Origin: Corynebacterium lemuris
GTDB lineage: Bacteria > Actinomycetota > Actinomycetes > Mycobacteriales > Mycobacteriaceae
Direction of reading: 5' to 3'
Length of the DNA stretch: 64,000 nucleotides
Assembly: GCF_024919295.1 (NCBI RefSeq)
Contig: NZ_JANWTC010000001.1
Coordinates: forward strand, 124,001-188,000
Under the pieces are notes generated by a model, which saw nothing but the letters and a program-made list of their open reading frames with translations, did no database searches and was not told the origin of the DNA. Shown piece after piece: positions 41,734-50,701 of this stretch. The position numbers and the translations under genes are program-made. The first letter of the stretch is position 1, and every line of letters starts with the position of its first letter.

Positions 41734-42744
41734 GTGGATGCCCGTGGAGCCCGCTACGTACTCAGACGTGTGGTCCGGGAGTTCTTCCTCCTGGGCATCA
41801 TCGACATGGCCGCCAATCTCACCTTCTTCACCCTGCTCGCGGTGGCGCCGACGATCCTGGCGATCTACTCCATCGCCACCATCGTCCTGGCGAACAACGC
41901 GGGCCTGGTCTCGGAGCTGACCACGGACTTCATCACCACCTACATCCCGGGGGAGTATCGGGCGGCGGTCACGGATCTGGTCAATGCGGTCATCGGTTCC
42001 TCCACCGGCGGCATCGTCGGCCTCATCGTGGGGACGATCGTCGCCCTGTGGTCGGCCTCGGCCTATGTGCGGGCCTTCTCCCGCTGCGCCAACACCGTCT
42101 ACGAGCAGTCGGAGGGGCGACCGCTGATCGCCAAGCTGGCCACGATGCTGGGCACCACCCTGTTCATGGTGGTCGGCATGGTGCTCATCCTCGCCTCGGT
42201 CATGCTCAACGAGACGGTGGTCAACGCCACCCTCGGCCTGATCGCCGAACCCCTGGGCCTGTCCGGAGTGCTCGACTACCTGCTGAGGGTCTTCCTGCCG
42301 GTGTGGCGGTGGCTGAAATGGCCGATCATCTTCGCCCTGGCCGTCCTGCTGCTGGCCGTGCTCTACTACGTCACCCCCAACGTCCGGCAGGCCCGGTTCC
42401 GCTGGCTCAGTGTCGGCGCCTTCATCGCTTTGATCGGGATTGCGCTGGTCATCGTGGGTTTCTCTCTGTATCTGAACTATTTCGCGGTCCTGGGTTCCTA
42501 CGGGGCGATCGGCACGATGCTGGCCCTCATGTTCACGGTGTGGGGCGCGAACATCATGCTGATTCTGGGCGTGAAGATCGACGCCGAGATCGAACGCGTC
42601 CAGCAGCTCAGGGCCGGGGTGCGGGCGGAGCGGCAGATCCAGCTGCCGCCGCGTTCCACCCGGCGTAACCGCGAGCGGGAGGTGGCCCGGGAGAAGATGG
42701 CCGAACGTGGCCGCGATCTGCGGCTGGGCTACCGCGAGGACTGA
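41734..42744 (+). CDS. YihY/BrkB-type inner membrane protein
   Basis: A 336-aa protein with six membrane segments and the YihY features (TFFTLLAVAPTILAIYSI, LWSASAYVRAFSRCANTVYEQSEGRP, YYVTPNVRQARFRWLSVGA, GAIGTMLALMFTVWGANIMLILG) and a basic C-terminus. Function not established. GTG 41734 is preferred because earlier codons overlap the dehydrogenase gene. Its 3' end overlaps the convergent esterase gene by 16 bp. Confidence 0.87.
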   Translation: MDARGARYVLRRVVREFFLLGIIDMAANLTFFTLLAVAPTILAIYSIATIVLANNAGLVSELTTDFITTYIPGEYRAAVTDLVNAVIGSSTGGIVGLIVGTIVALWSASAYVRAFSRCANTVYEQSEGRPLIAKLATMLGTTLFMVVGMVLILASVMLNETVVNATLGLIAEPLGLSGVLDYLLRVFLPVWRWLKWPIIFALAVLLLAVLYYVTPNVRQARFRWLSVGAFIALIGIALVIVGFSLYLNYFAVLGSYGAIGTMLALMFTVWGANIMLILGVKIDAEIERVQQLRAGVRAERQIQLPPRSTRRNREREVAREKMAERGRDLRLGYRED

Positions 42745-43658
42745 GCGCGCAGGAAGTCCGCGACGTCCGCGACCTTCTGCCGCGCCACTTCCGGGGTGGA
42801 GATGCGGTGGCGGGAGACGTACTCCCGGACAGTGAGGTCGGTGACCTGCTCCAACCCGGTGGGGCGCTGGGCAATCTCGTCTTCCGACGCCACCTGCACC
42901 AGCGTGCGCGGCCAGGTCGCGGGTTCCGGCACCGACTGTTCCGCCAGGATCTCCGCGGGCAGACCGTTGACGCTGCCGAGGTCGGGGAAGGTGAGCACGA
43001 GGGCGTCGAAAAGCGGGGCGTTCATTGCTGCCAGCGCCGCACCGGAGGAATAACCCCAGCCCGTCAGCGACGTCGCGTTGTGGTGCTGCGCCACCCCGGC
43101 CGCCTTGCGCACCATGGCGTTCATCTCCGCGACGGTGCTCTGCGGTGCCAGCGGATAATCCAGGTCCAGGATGATGGTGCCGGAACGCTGCGCGGCCGCG
43201 GCGACCTCGGGGCGCCACGCGATCTCCAGGGCGTTGCCCGAACCCCGCCACCAGCCGCCCGAGTGAAGGCTGATGGCCCACGCACCGGTCGGCTGGCCCG
43301 GGGTGAACAGGCGGCCGCCGACCTCCGGCACCTCCTCCACCTCGACGCCCTCAGCCCACACCACGCCCGGCATGGAGTGGTCGAGACCCGAGCCGAGCAT
43401 GAGCATCGCCGTGTGGGTGATCCGGTCGGGCAGGCGCGCGATGTAGTTGTCCGCCGGGTCCGGGTCCCCCACCCCGCCCTTCCACGGCGGGGTGAAGTCG
43501 GGCAGCTCATAGTGGGCGTCGATGTAGGAGGCCAGCTGGGCGAGCTGCTCCTCCGCGGAGAGCTGCCTGTCGACGCCGCCTACCTGGAACTCTGCACGGA
43601 ACTGCTCCTCCTGCAGCTCTTCGGGGGTTCTGGCATTGTGCGCGGGGGTGTCAGTCAT
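42729..43658 (-). CDS. Alpha/beta hydrolase
   Basis: A 309-aa hydrolase. The nucleophile is in GWGYSSGAALAAM (G-x-S-x-G), preceded by the HSGGWW-type oxyanion hole loop (ISLHSGGWWRGSGN), as in the HSL/acetyl-hydrolase type, and a later Asp/His region. Start ATG 43658; the frame remains open much further upstream, but that region is the complement of the gene at 43755. Cytosolic, substrate unknown. Confidence 0.82.
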   Translation of the reverse strand: MTDTPAHNARTPEELQEEQFRAEFQVGGVDRQLSAEEQLAQLASYIDAHYELPDFTPPWKGGVGDPDPADNYIARLPDRITHTAMLMLGSGLDHSMPGVVWAEGVEVEEVPEVGGRLFTPGQPTGAWAISLHSGGWWRGSGNALEIAWRPEVAAAAQRSGTIILDLDYPLAPQSTVAEMNAMVRKAAGVAQHHNATSLTGWGYSSGAALAAMNAPLFDALVLTFPDLGSVNGLPAEILAEQSVPEPATWPRTLVQVASEDEIAQRPTGLEQVTDLTVREYVSRHRISTPEVARQKVADVADFLRAQSSR

Positions 43659-43754
43659 GGCGACCAGCCTAGTTGCCGCAGCGGACCGACGTTCACGGTT
43701 CAATGCGGCTACGCTGGGAATCACGACAGAAGACATCCAGGCAGGAGCATGACC

Positions 43755-44375
43755 ATGAGCGGTGTAGCACATATTTATGACGCAGAACTCAGCCCTTCCA
43801 AGGAAGATATCGCAGCCCGTTACGCAGGTATCGTCACCCTCCTCGGTTCCTGCCGTCTGGTCGACCCCGATGACGTCGTCGGGATCGAGGTCCTCGTCGG
43901 TGCGGACATCGACGGCCGCACCGTGCAGCTCCCCGTGACCTACCGTCCCTCCGAGATCAACCCGGAGCACACCCTCACCGAGATGGACCACAGCGTCCTC
44001 GGCCACCGTTGGGTCTCCAACGCACTGGGGGATCCGGTGGCCGTTGCCCAGGTCATCCGTACCATCCTCGAGGGCGATGACGGGGCGACCCGCTCCGACG
44101 GGGTACCCGCTGTGCTGGATCTGCGGGGTTCCGGTGAGCAGGAGAAGGTCGAGGTCGGCGACGTGGAGTTCTATGAGGTCACCCGGCAGCGTGCCGTCGG
44201 CACCGTCAACCTCGCTGGCCGGGTGCGTTCCTTCCAGCTGCGGATGCCGCACCTGCTGCGCCGCATGGACACCGGTGGTACCAGCGCCGACACCGCGCGC
44301 CTGCACCTGATCGGCTGGCTGCCGGCCCTGCCGGAGAAACGCCTCGTGGTCGCCGAACTCAGCATCCGCGACTGA
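43755..44375 (+). CDS. Maltokinase N-terminal cap-like domain protein
   Basis: A 206-aa protein resembling the N-terminal cap of actinobacterial maltokinases and its stand-alone relatives: IYDAELSPSK near the start, VGIEVLVGADIDGRTVQLPVTYR, EMDHSVLGHRWVSNALGDPVAVAQVIRTIL. No kinase domain follows. ATG 43755 lies 8 bases after AGGAG and is favoured over ATG 43749. May act in glycogen/trehalose metabolism or bind a nucleotide; unproven. Confidence 0.7.
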   Translation: MSGVAHIYDAELSPSKEDIAARYAGIVTLLGSCRLVDPDDVVGIEVLVGADIDGRTVQLPVTYRPSEINPEHTLTEMDHSVLGHRWVSNALGDPVAVAQVIRTILEGDDGATRSDGVPAVLDLRGSGEQEKVEVGDVEFYEVTRQRAVGTVNLAGRVRSFQLRMPHLLRRMDTGGTSADTARLHLIGWLPALPEKRLVVAELSIRD

Positions 44376-44538
44376 ACCATGCCCACGTCCGTCCCCTGAG
44401 GGGATCCGCTGTTTTCTTTTCCGGAAACCGCCTGCTCACCCAGAGTTCATCTCGTTTATAGGTCGATCTAACTATTTGGTCACTTTATAGTCGTATGTTC
44501 TATGGGTCTGTAGAAGCTGAGGGAAAAGGAAAACTCTC
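44376..44538. promoter_or_regulatory. Upstream region of the metallophosphoesterase gene
   Basis: A/T-rich region with two TTTATAG units (44455-44461 and 44484-44490), 29 bp apart, and a TATGTTCTATGG patch that could supply a -10. No clear PhoR-type array of 8-bp repeats. Confidence 0.3.
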
Positions 44539-46365
44539 GTGGCACACTGGTCCAACACACTCAAAAAATTCACGGCTGTATCGGTCTCCGCGCTCGTCCT
44601 GGTCGGCTGCACAGGAGCCGACGGGGGACAGGAGACCTCGCCTGCCGCCCAGACGGCCACCGCAGAGGTCGATCCGGTGTACGGCGAGACAAACGGCCTT
44701 GACCTGATCGAGCTGCAGGATGCCAAGCCGGAGGTCGCTCCCGTCCCGGCCAGCAACGAGCCGAACCGCATCGCGATGAACCTGCCGGAGGACCCCGCCA
44801 CCGCGATGTCCTTCAACTGGTACACCACCGATAACCTCACCGACTCCGTTGTCCGCGTCTCTACCAGCGAGGACATGGCAGACGCCGTGGAGTTCACCGC
44901 CGACGTGTCAGAGGTCGCCTCGGAGTACGCCGAACGCGACGCGGAGGGCTACTACATCTACGCCTCAGTCACTACCGACGAGGAGGGGGATTTCCTCGTC
45001 GATGACAACGGTGAGCCGGAGGAGGTACTCGGCTACTTCACCGATGAGCAGATCACCCGGGAGAACACCGAGTGGACCGCGGACGGTGACGGTCTCGGCT
45101 ACCTGGCCCTGCAGGAGGTCGCCGAGCATTCCCACAAGGCCACCGCCACCGGCCTGGAGCCGGACACACAGTACTACTTCCAGCTGGGTTCCGAATCGGA
45201 GGGCTTCTCCGACACCGGTTCCTTCCGGACCGCCACCGAGGGCGTGTCGCCGACCCAGTTCATCCACTACACCGACACCCAGAACGCCTACTGGAACGCC
45301 AACGTCAACAATGAGGCGGCCTACGGCGCCAACACTCTGGAACTGGCCATGGAGACCGCGCCGGACGCGGAATTCGCCGTCCACACCGGTGACTTCGTGG
45401 AGATCGCCCAGGTCGAGGACGAGTGGGTCGACAACCTCGACATGTCGCGTGAGTCGAAGATGAACCTGCCCCACGCCTACACCCCCGGCAACCACGACGA
45501 GTACAACCTGAACTACATCCGTGAGTCCGATGCCGTGGATGAGAGCGCATTCAACGAGCACACCAACGTGCCCGTGACCAACGGTGCGGTCAACGGTGGT
45601 TCCTACTACTCCTTCGACCACTCCGGTGCCCACTTCGTCGTCCTCAACACCAACGACAACAAGGAATCCGCGGACAACCCGGAGTCCGGTGCCATCGGCG
45701 CCGAGCAGATGGAGTGGGCGAGGGCCGACATCCAGCAGGCCCGCGACAACGGCGCCAACTGGATTGTGCTGATGTACCACAAGCCGGTCTACTCCGCCTC
45801 CTACCACGCACTCCAGGACACCGACGTCCAGGTCACCCGTGAGGAGTTCGTCCAGATCGCGGACGAGCTCGATGTCGACCTCGTCCTCCAGGGCCACGAC
45901 CACAACCTGACCCGCACCAAGTCCCTGCTCTACACCCCCGACAACTTCGCCTACGGCGAGGTCGAGGAGACCGAGAAGACCGAGATCGACGGCGTCGAGT
46001 ACCACGTCAACCCGGAGGGCGTCACCTACGTCATCCCGAACACCTCCGGAACCAAGACCTACGACGCGATCTACCAGAAGGGCGCCGAGCATGTCGCCAA
46101 GGTCCGCCCCCGTCTGGACTGGATGACGGAGGAAGACACCGAGCTCTGGAACGGCCTCTTCGACATCGCGGAGCAGCCGGAGAACTCCCCGAAGTTCGAG
46201 CACAAGCACGACAACTACCGTCAGTCCGAGACCCAGACCTTCGCCGTCTACACCTTCGACGAGGACACCTTCAAGATCGAGTTCTACGTCGTGGAGGGCG
46301 ATCTGCACAACGGCGGTGAGCGTACCGTCACGCTGCGTGATTCCTACGGCATCGCAAAGCGGTAG
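44539..46365 (+). CDS. Secreted metallophosphoesterase (purple acid phosphatase-like) lipoprotein
   Basis: A 608-aa protein starting with GTG (AAAGGA upstream). The signal peptide ends in a lipobox LVGC (Cys24). An FN3-like purple-acid-phosphatase N-domain (about 70-240) is followed by the calcineurin-like core: YTDTQNAYW, HTGDFVE, GNHDE, YHKPVY and GHDH supply metal ligands. It probably releases phosphate from organic esters at the cell surface. The protein is unusually acidic, as expected of an exported enzyme. Confidence 0.9.
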   Translation: MAHWSNTLKKFTAVSVSALVLVGCTGADGGQETSPAAQTATAEVDPVYGETNGLDLIELQDAKPEVAPVPASNEPNRIAMNLPEDPATAMSFNWYTTDNLTDSVVRVSTSEDMADAVEFTADVSEVASEYAERDAEGYYIYASVTTDEEGDFLVDDNGEPEEVLGYFTDEQITRENTEWTADGDGLGYLALQEVAEHSHKATATGLEPDTQYYFQLGSESEGFSDTGSFRTATEGVSPTQFIHYTDTQNAYWNANVNNEAAYGANTLELAMETAPDAEFAVHTGDFVEIAQVEDEWVDNLDMSRESKMNLPHAYTPGNHDEYNLNYIRESDAVDESAFNEHTNVPVTNGAVNGGSYYSFDHSGAHFVVLNTNDNKESADNPESGAIGAEQMEWARADIQQARDNGANWIVLMYHKPVYSASYHALQDTDVQVTREEFVQIADELDVDLVLQGHDHNLTRTKSLLYTPDNFAYGEVEETEKTEIDGVEYHVNPEGVTYVIPNTSGTKTYDAIYQKGAEHVAKVRPRLDWMTEEDTELWNGLFDIAEQPENSPKFEHKHDNYRQSETQTFAVYTFDEDTFKIEFYVVEGDLHNGGERTVTLRDSYGIAKR

Positions 46366-46384
46366 CACCTGAATAGACACCGAT

Positions 46385-46410
46385 GGTGCCGGACAGAACT
46401 GTCCGGCACC
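46385..46410. terminator. Terminator hairpin between convergent genes
   Basis: GGTGCCGGACAG-AA-CTGTCCGGCACC, a perfect 12-bp stem, 20 bases after the phosphoesterase stop and touching the stop of the M13 peptidase gene; probably works for both strands. Confidence 0.75.
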
Positions 46411-48350
46411 TACCAGATGGTGACGCGCTCCTCCGGGGCGATCCACATGGGGGAGTCCGCGGTGATCTCCGGGAACGCCTCGTAGAACTCGTCGATGTTC
46501 GCGGCGATGACGTTGCAGCGGAACTCGGCGGGGGAGTGGGGGTCGATCGCCAGGTACTGCTGCGACTGCTGGGGGCGGATGGCGGTGCGCCAGACCCGCG
46601 CCCAGGACAGGAACAGCCGCTGCAGGCCGTTGAACTCGCGGCCGGCGAGACCCGGGTCAGCGTCCTCGACCTCGAAGGGCAGGACCGGGGAGGTCTCGTA
46701 GGTCAGTCCACGGTCCTCGAGGTAGCGGCGGTAGGCCACCACGGCGATACCCAGACCGCCGAGGTCACCGATGTTCTCCCCCAGGGTGAACTCACCGTTG
46801 ACACCCTCGGACTCGATGCCCGCCTCGCGTAGCACGGTGGGCACCAGGCCGTTGAACTGGGCGACGAGTTTATCGGTCAGCTTGGTGAAGGCCGCCCGGT
46901 CCTCCTCGGTCCACCAGGAACGCAGGTTGCCGTGGCCGTCATACTGCGAGCCCTGATCGTCGAAGCCGTGGCCGATCTCGTGGCCGATGACCGCACCGAT
47001 GGCGCCGAAATTCTCCGCGGCGTCCATGTCGGGCGAGTAGAAGGGCCGGCGCAGGATGGCGGCGGGGAAGGTGATGTCGTTGACCACCGGGTTGTAGAAG
47101 GCGTTGACGGTCTGCGGGGTGGTGAACCACTCCTCCCGGTCCGCTGGCCTACCTATCTTGTTCAGCTCATAGTCCTGCAGGAAGGCTGCCGCGGCGCGGA
47201 CGTTGTCCAGCAGGGAACCGCCGTCCGCCCCGAAGGACAGGCCCTCGTAGGAGCGCCACACATCGGGGTAGCCGATCTTCGCCTTGAACTGGCCGAGTTT
47301 CTCCAGGGCACGTCCCTGGGTTTCCCCGGTCATCCACGGCAGCTGGTTGATGCGCTCCCGGTAGGCCGCCACGAGGTAGTCGACGAGTTCGAGCATCTCC
47401 TCCTTGGAGCTGGGCGGGAAGTGCCTGTCCACGAAGACCTTGCCGATCTCCTGGCCCACCAGGGCCTCGACGGTGCCGACGCCACGCTTCCAGCGGTCGC
47501 GCTGCTGAGTCGCACCGGAGAGGAAGGTGCCGTAGAACTCGAAGTTCTTCGCCCCGACCTCCTCGGGCAGCACCCCGGCGCGGGAGCGCAGGATGTGCCA
47601 GGTGGCCCAGAGCTGCCAGTCGGCCAGCCGGTCATCGGTGAGCAGTCCGGCGAGATGGTCGACGTAGGAGGGCATCATCGACACGAGGCGCTGCTCGGGC
47701 AGGCCGGTGCCGGTGAGCAGGGCGCGGATGATCCGGGGCAGTGCCTGCAGTTCGGTGGGGTTGTAGGTCTTCACGGCATCCCTGGTGGCCACCACGTCCC
47801 AGTGGCCGGCGGCGATCTCCGTCTCCAGGGCCACGATTCGCTCGGTCGCGATCTCCGGGGTCAGCCCGAAGAGGCGGGCGGGGTCGAGGAACTGCAGCAT
47901 CTCGGCGACGTGACGTCGATAAACAGCCAGCGTCTCGGCGTGCTGCGGCTCCCGGTAGTAGGCCTCGTCGGGGAGGCCGAGGCCGGACTGGATCAGGTAG
48001 GCGAGCGCATCCTCGGAATCGGAGTCCTTCTCCACCCAGAAGGTGAGCGGGGAGGCCACCCCCATGCACTCGAGCTTGCCGAGGCGGACGGCGAACTCCT
48101 CTGCATCGGAGACACTGAGCAGATCCAGGTCCGCGTCCAGGGGGCGCATACCGGCGGCGTTGACGCCCTCGACGTCCATGAAGGAATCGAAGAGGGTTCC
48201 TGCGCGGCCGGTGTCGGTCTCGACGATCTCGCGGACGTCGATCTCGGCCTGGTCGCGGAGCTTGTGGAAGGTGCCGTCGACGCCGCGGTCGTCCGGAATC
48301 ACGTGGGTGGCGAGCCAGGGGCCGTTGACATAGGCGTAGAGGTCATTCAT
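46410..48350 (-). CDS. M13 family (neprilysin-like) metallopeptidase
   Basis: A 646-aa peptidase. Zinc motif HEIGH at residues 457-461 with the third ligand in GENIGDLGG, plus VNAFYNPVVNDITFPAAILRRPFY upstream, as in PepO. No signal peptide or membrane anchor, so cytosolic as in other corynebacterial members. ATG 48350 is preferred to a longer start because MNDLYAYVNGPWL matches the family N-terminus. Confidence 0.93.
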   Translation of the reverse strand: MNDLYAYVNGPWLATHVIPDDRGVDGTFHKLRDQAEIDVREIVETDTGRAGTLFDSFMDVEGVNAAGMRPLDADLDLLSVSDAEEFAVRLGKLECMGVASPLTFWVEKDSDSEDALAYLIQSGLGLPDEAYYREPQHAETLAVYRRHVAEMLQFLDPARLFGLTPEIATERIVALETEIAAGHWDVVATRDAVKTYNPTELQALPRIIRALLTGTGLPEQRLVSMMPSYVDHLAGLLTDDRLADWQLWATWHILRSRAGVLPEEVGAKNFEFYGTFLSGATQQRDRWKRGVGTVEALVGQEIGKVFVDRHFPPSSKEEMLELVDYLVAAYRERINQLPWMTGETQGRALEKLGQFKAKIGYPDVWRSYEGLSFGADGGSLLDNVRAAAAFLQDYELNKIGRPADREEWFTTPQTVNAFYNPVVNDITFPAAILRRPFYSPDMDAAENFGAIGAVIGHEIGHGFDDQGSQYDGHGNLRSWWTEEDRAAFTKLTDKLVAQFNGLVPTVLREAGIESEGVNGEFTLGENIGDLGGLGIAVVAYRRYLEDRGLTYETSPVLPFEVEDADPGLAGREFNGLQRLFLSWARVWRTAIRPQQSQQYLAIDPHSPAEFRCNVIAANIDEFYEAFPEITADSPMWIAPEERVTIW

Positions 48351-48393
48351 ACAGCCAACTCTAGGCGAGGCGGACCCCGTTAGTCTGTGAGTC

Positions 48394-49002
48394 ATGAGTT
48401 CCTATCGTCTCCAACCGGCCGCGGACCACAGGTGGTGGTGGTCGCTGTTCGGGGTGACCACCGTCATCCTGCTGCTGCCCGCCATGCTGCTCCCGGTTCT
48501 GCCGGTCCGGGCGGTCGCCTCCGACGTCCGCCTCGGGATGACCGGCTACAGCTGGTCGATCCCGCTGGACCTGACGTGCCGCCCCGACACCGGCGCCTTC
48601 GTCGGGGGCTGGATGTGCGGTCCCGTCTCCGTGCAGACGATGATCGCGGAGGGGGGAACCGAACCCGACCGCACGCTGCGGCGCATGATGCGCGCCGTCG
48701 CGTCCATCCCGCCGTCCGAGGGCGCCGAGATCCTCCGGGAGGGGCAGGCCCGCATGCTTATCGACGAGCGCGCCAACGCCGTGGGCATGTCCCTGGAAGG
48801 CAGCGGTGAACATGAGGGACTGACCATGGTGGCCGTGCTCATCGGACCCGGGCGCCAGATCGCCCCCATCGCGGACATGGTGTGGGAGGGTTTCACGGGG
48901 CAGGGCCTGCCCGAAATCGTCAAGGAGGCCATCGCCACCCCCCTGGTCCAGGACCACCAGGAGTTCATCCTCCCCCTCGAGATGGTGCAGGTGAGTGTCT
49001 GA
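48394..49002 (+). CDS. Membrane-anchored hypothetical protein, 202 aa
   Basis: Not recognised. One N-terminal membrane segment (about 18-40) then a probably extracellular domain containing two cysteines (62, 75) that may form a disulfide. Its stop overlaps the ATG of the PrsW-like gene (TGATG), suggesting joint function with that protease, for example as substrate or partner. Confidence 0.7.
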   Translation: MSSYRLQPAADHRWWWSLFGVTTVILLLPAMLLPVLPVRAVASDVRLGMTGYSWSIPLDLTCRPDTGAFVGGWMCGPVSVQTMIAEGGTEPDRTLRRMMRAVASIPPSEGAEILREGQARMLIDERANAVGMSLEGSGEHEGLTMVAVLIGPGRQIAPIADMVWEGFTGQGLPEIVKEAIATPLVQDHQEFILPLEMVQVSV

Positions 49003-49871
49003 TGAGCCGCAGATTCCGCATGTCCCTGCTTATTCTGAGCATCCTGGGCATCCCCGTCTTCCTCTACTTCTCCGGCGTGAACTTCCTCGTCTCCCCGGTC
49101 GGTGCCGCCCTGAGCATCCTGTTCTCGGTGCTCTACCTCGCCCTTGTGCTGTGGCTGCTCAGCCGCTCCCCGATGTGGCCGCAACGTGCCGGGGCCGGTG
49201 CGCTGTGGGTGGCCGCCAGCCTCCTGTGGGGCGGCGGGGTGAGCTTCCTGCTGGTCATGCTCGGTGGACTGCCCATCCTGGAGATCACCGACCGTCTGGG
49301 CCTGCAGTTGATCTCCGCCTCACTCGGCGGGGCCTACCCGGAGGAGATAGCCAAGGCCCTCGGCGTCGGTGTCATCCTCTTCAGCTTCCGCGCCCTCAAC
49401 CGGCCCTGGCACGGCCTGATGACGGGTGCTGTGATCGGCCTGGGTTTCGAGGTCACCGAGAACGCCATGTACGGGGCCTTCGGCGCGTTGCTCGATCCGA
49501 ACACCGATCTCGCGGGCACCCTGGAGATCTGGGCCGTGCGCCTCTTCGTCGGCCCCGGCCTGCACATCATCTTCTCGGCGTTGGCCGGTTGGGGCCTGGG
49601 TCTGGCCCTGTTCACCGCTGACCGGTCCCGCTCCTGGCGGCTGCGCACCGCCGGGCTCTGGCTGCTGATCGCCTTCGGTCTGCACTTCGCCTGGAACCTG
49701 CTGCCCCCCGACTACTGGATGATGATCGTCAACTACATCGTCGTCGCCCTCGTCATGTACCCGCTGTTCGTCTGGGTGTGGATCACCGCCCACAAGGCGG
49801 CCAAGGATGACGATTCCTACGCGTACACCCCGGTGCCCCTCACCTCGTTCGGGCAGCTGGAGCGGGCATGA
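49002..49871 (+). CDS. PrsW family intramembrane metalloprotease
   Basis: A 289-aa membrane protein with eight or so segments. The PrsW motifs are present: EEIAK (Glu-Glu-x-x-Lys) in YPEEIAKALGVGV, GFEVTENAMYGAFG, the His in LHIIFSALAGWGLG and LHFAWN. PrsW cleaves anti-sigma factors within the membrane; here the target is unknown. It overlaps the upstream membrane protein and the downstream IclR gene (ATGA). Confidence 0.88.
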   Translation: MSRRFRMSLLILSILGIPVFLYFSGVNFLVSPVGAALSILFSVLYLALVLWLLSRSPMWPQRAGAGALWVAASLLWGGGVSFLLVMLGGLPILEITDRLGLQLISASLGGAYPEEIAKALGVGVILFSFRALNRPWHGLMTGAVIGLGFEVTENAMYGAFGALLDPNTDLAGTLEIWAVRLFVGPGLHIIFSALAGWGLGLALFTADRSRSWRLRTAGLWLLIAFGLHFAWNLLPPDYWMMIVNYIVVALVMYPLFVWVWITAHKAAKDDDSYAYTPVPLTSFGQLERA

Positions 49872-50629
49872 GCACCCCGGGTCCGGGTGTCGCAGAACGG
49901 CTCTTCCAGGTGCTCTTCGCCTTCAGCCCGGAAAGAAGACGCCTGACGCTGGCGGATATCACCCGCCGAACCGGCTTGCCCCACGCTACGGCGCGGCGGC
50001 TGGTGCACTCCCTCCTGGCTGCCGGCGCCCTGGAGCGGGAGGAGGACGGCAGCTTCGTCATCGGCCTGAAGGTGTGGCAGATGGGCACCCTGGCCCCACG
50101 CAGTATGACCCTGCGCACCGCCGCCCTGCCGTACATGGAGGACCTCCACGCCGCCCTACGGCAGCACGTCCAGCTCGGCATCCTGGAGGGCCACGAGGCG
50201 GTGCTGGTGGAACGCTTCTCCGCTCCCACCGCACTGGATGTCGTCTCTCGCGTCGGTGGGCGCCTGCCGCTGCACTCCTCCGGCATCGGCAAGGTGCTGC
50301 TCTCCCGTGGCGGCCCCCAGCTGTTCCAGGAGATCGTGGATCGGGGACTGAAGGCCTACACGCCCAACACCATCACTGACCCGGAGGTACTGCGCCGGGA
50401 CCTCGCGGATGTCCGCAGCCGCGGTTTCTCCGTGGTGCGGGAGGAGACCAGCCGTGGAGCGGACTCCGTCGCGGTCCCCGTTTTCGGTGCCGGACGGCAG
50501 GTGGTGGCAGCACTGTCCGTGGTCGTCGCCTCCGGAACGGTGAACCTGAACTCCATCTCCCCGGCCCTGGTCGCCGCTGGACGCGGCATTTCCCGGCGGC
50601 TGGGGGACGTTCCGGGCAGCCATTCCTGA
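49868..50629 (+). CDS. IclR family regulator, candidate for the hydroxyquinol cluster
   Basis: A 253-aa IclR regulator: winged HTH LTLADITRRTGLPHATARRLVHSLLAAGAL (about 27-56) and effector domain (VSRVGGRLPLHSSGIGKVLLS, ADSVAVPVFGAGRQVVAALSV). ATG 49868 overlaps the PrsW stop by 4 nt. It is convergent with the aromatic catabolic operon (50702-55364), which is the probable target although it is not divergent from it. Confidence 0.88.
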   Translation: MSTPGPGVAERLFQVLFAFSPERRRLTLADITRRTGLPHATARRLVHSLLAAGALEREEDGSFVIGLKVWQMGTLAPRSMTLRTAALPYMEDLHAALRQHVQLGILEGHEAVLVERFSAPTALDVVSRVGGRLPLHSSGIGKVLLSRGGPQLFQEIVDRGLKAYTPNTITDPEVLRRDLADVRSRGFSVVREETSRGADSVAVPVFGAGRQVVAALSVVVASGTVNLNSISPALVAAGRGISRRLGDVPGSHS

Positions 50630-50645
50630 GACAGGTGGAAAGCGC

Positions 50646-50679
50646 GACGGGCGTCCCCTCCGTAGAGGGAACGCCCGTC
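50646..50679. terminator. Terminator between iclR and the aromatic operon
   Basis: GACGGGCGTcCCCT and AGGGaACGCCCGTC form a 14-bp stem with one mismatch and a 6-nt loop, between convergent genes. Confidence 0.75.
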
Positions 50680-50701
50680 GGGTGGAGCAGCGGAGGAGAC
50701 G

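Noticed and set aside
42729..44306. Longer N-terminal extension of the esterase gene up to 44306
   Set aside because: The extension is the complement of the gene at 43755; the true start is ATG 43658.
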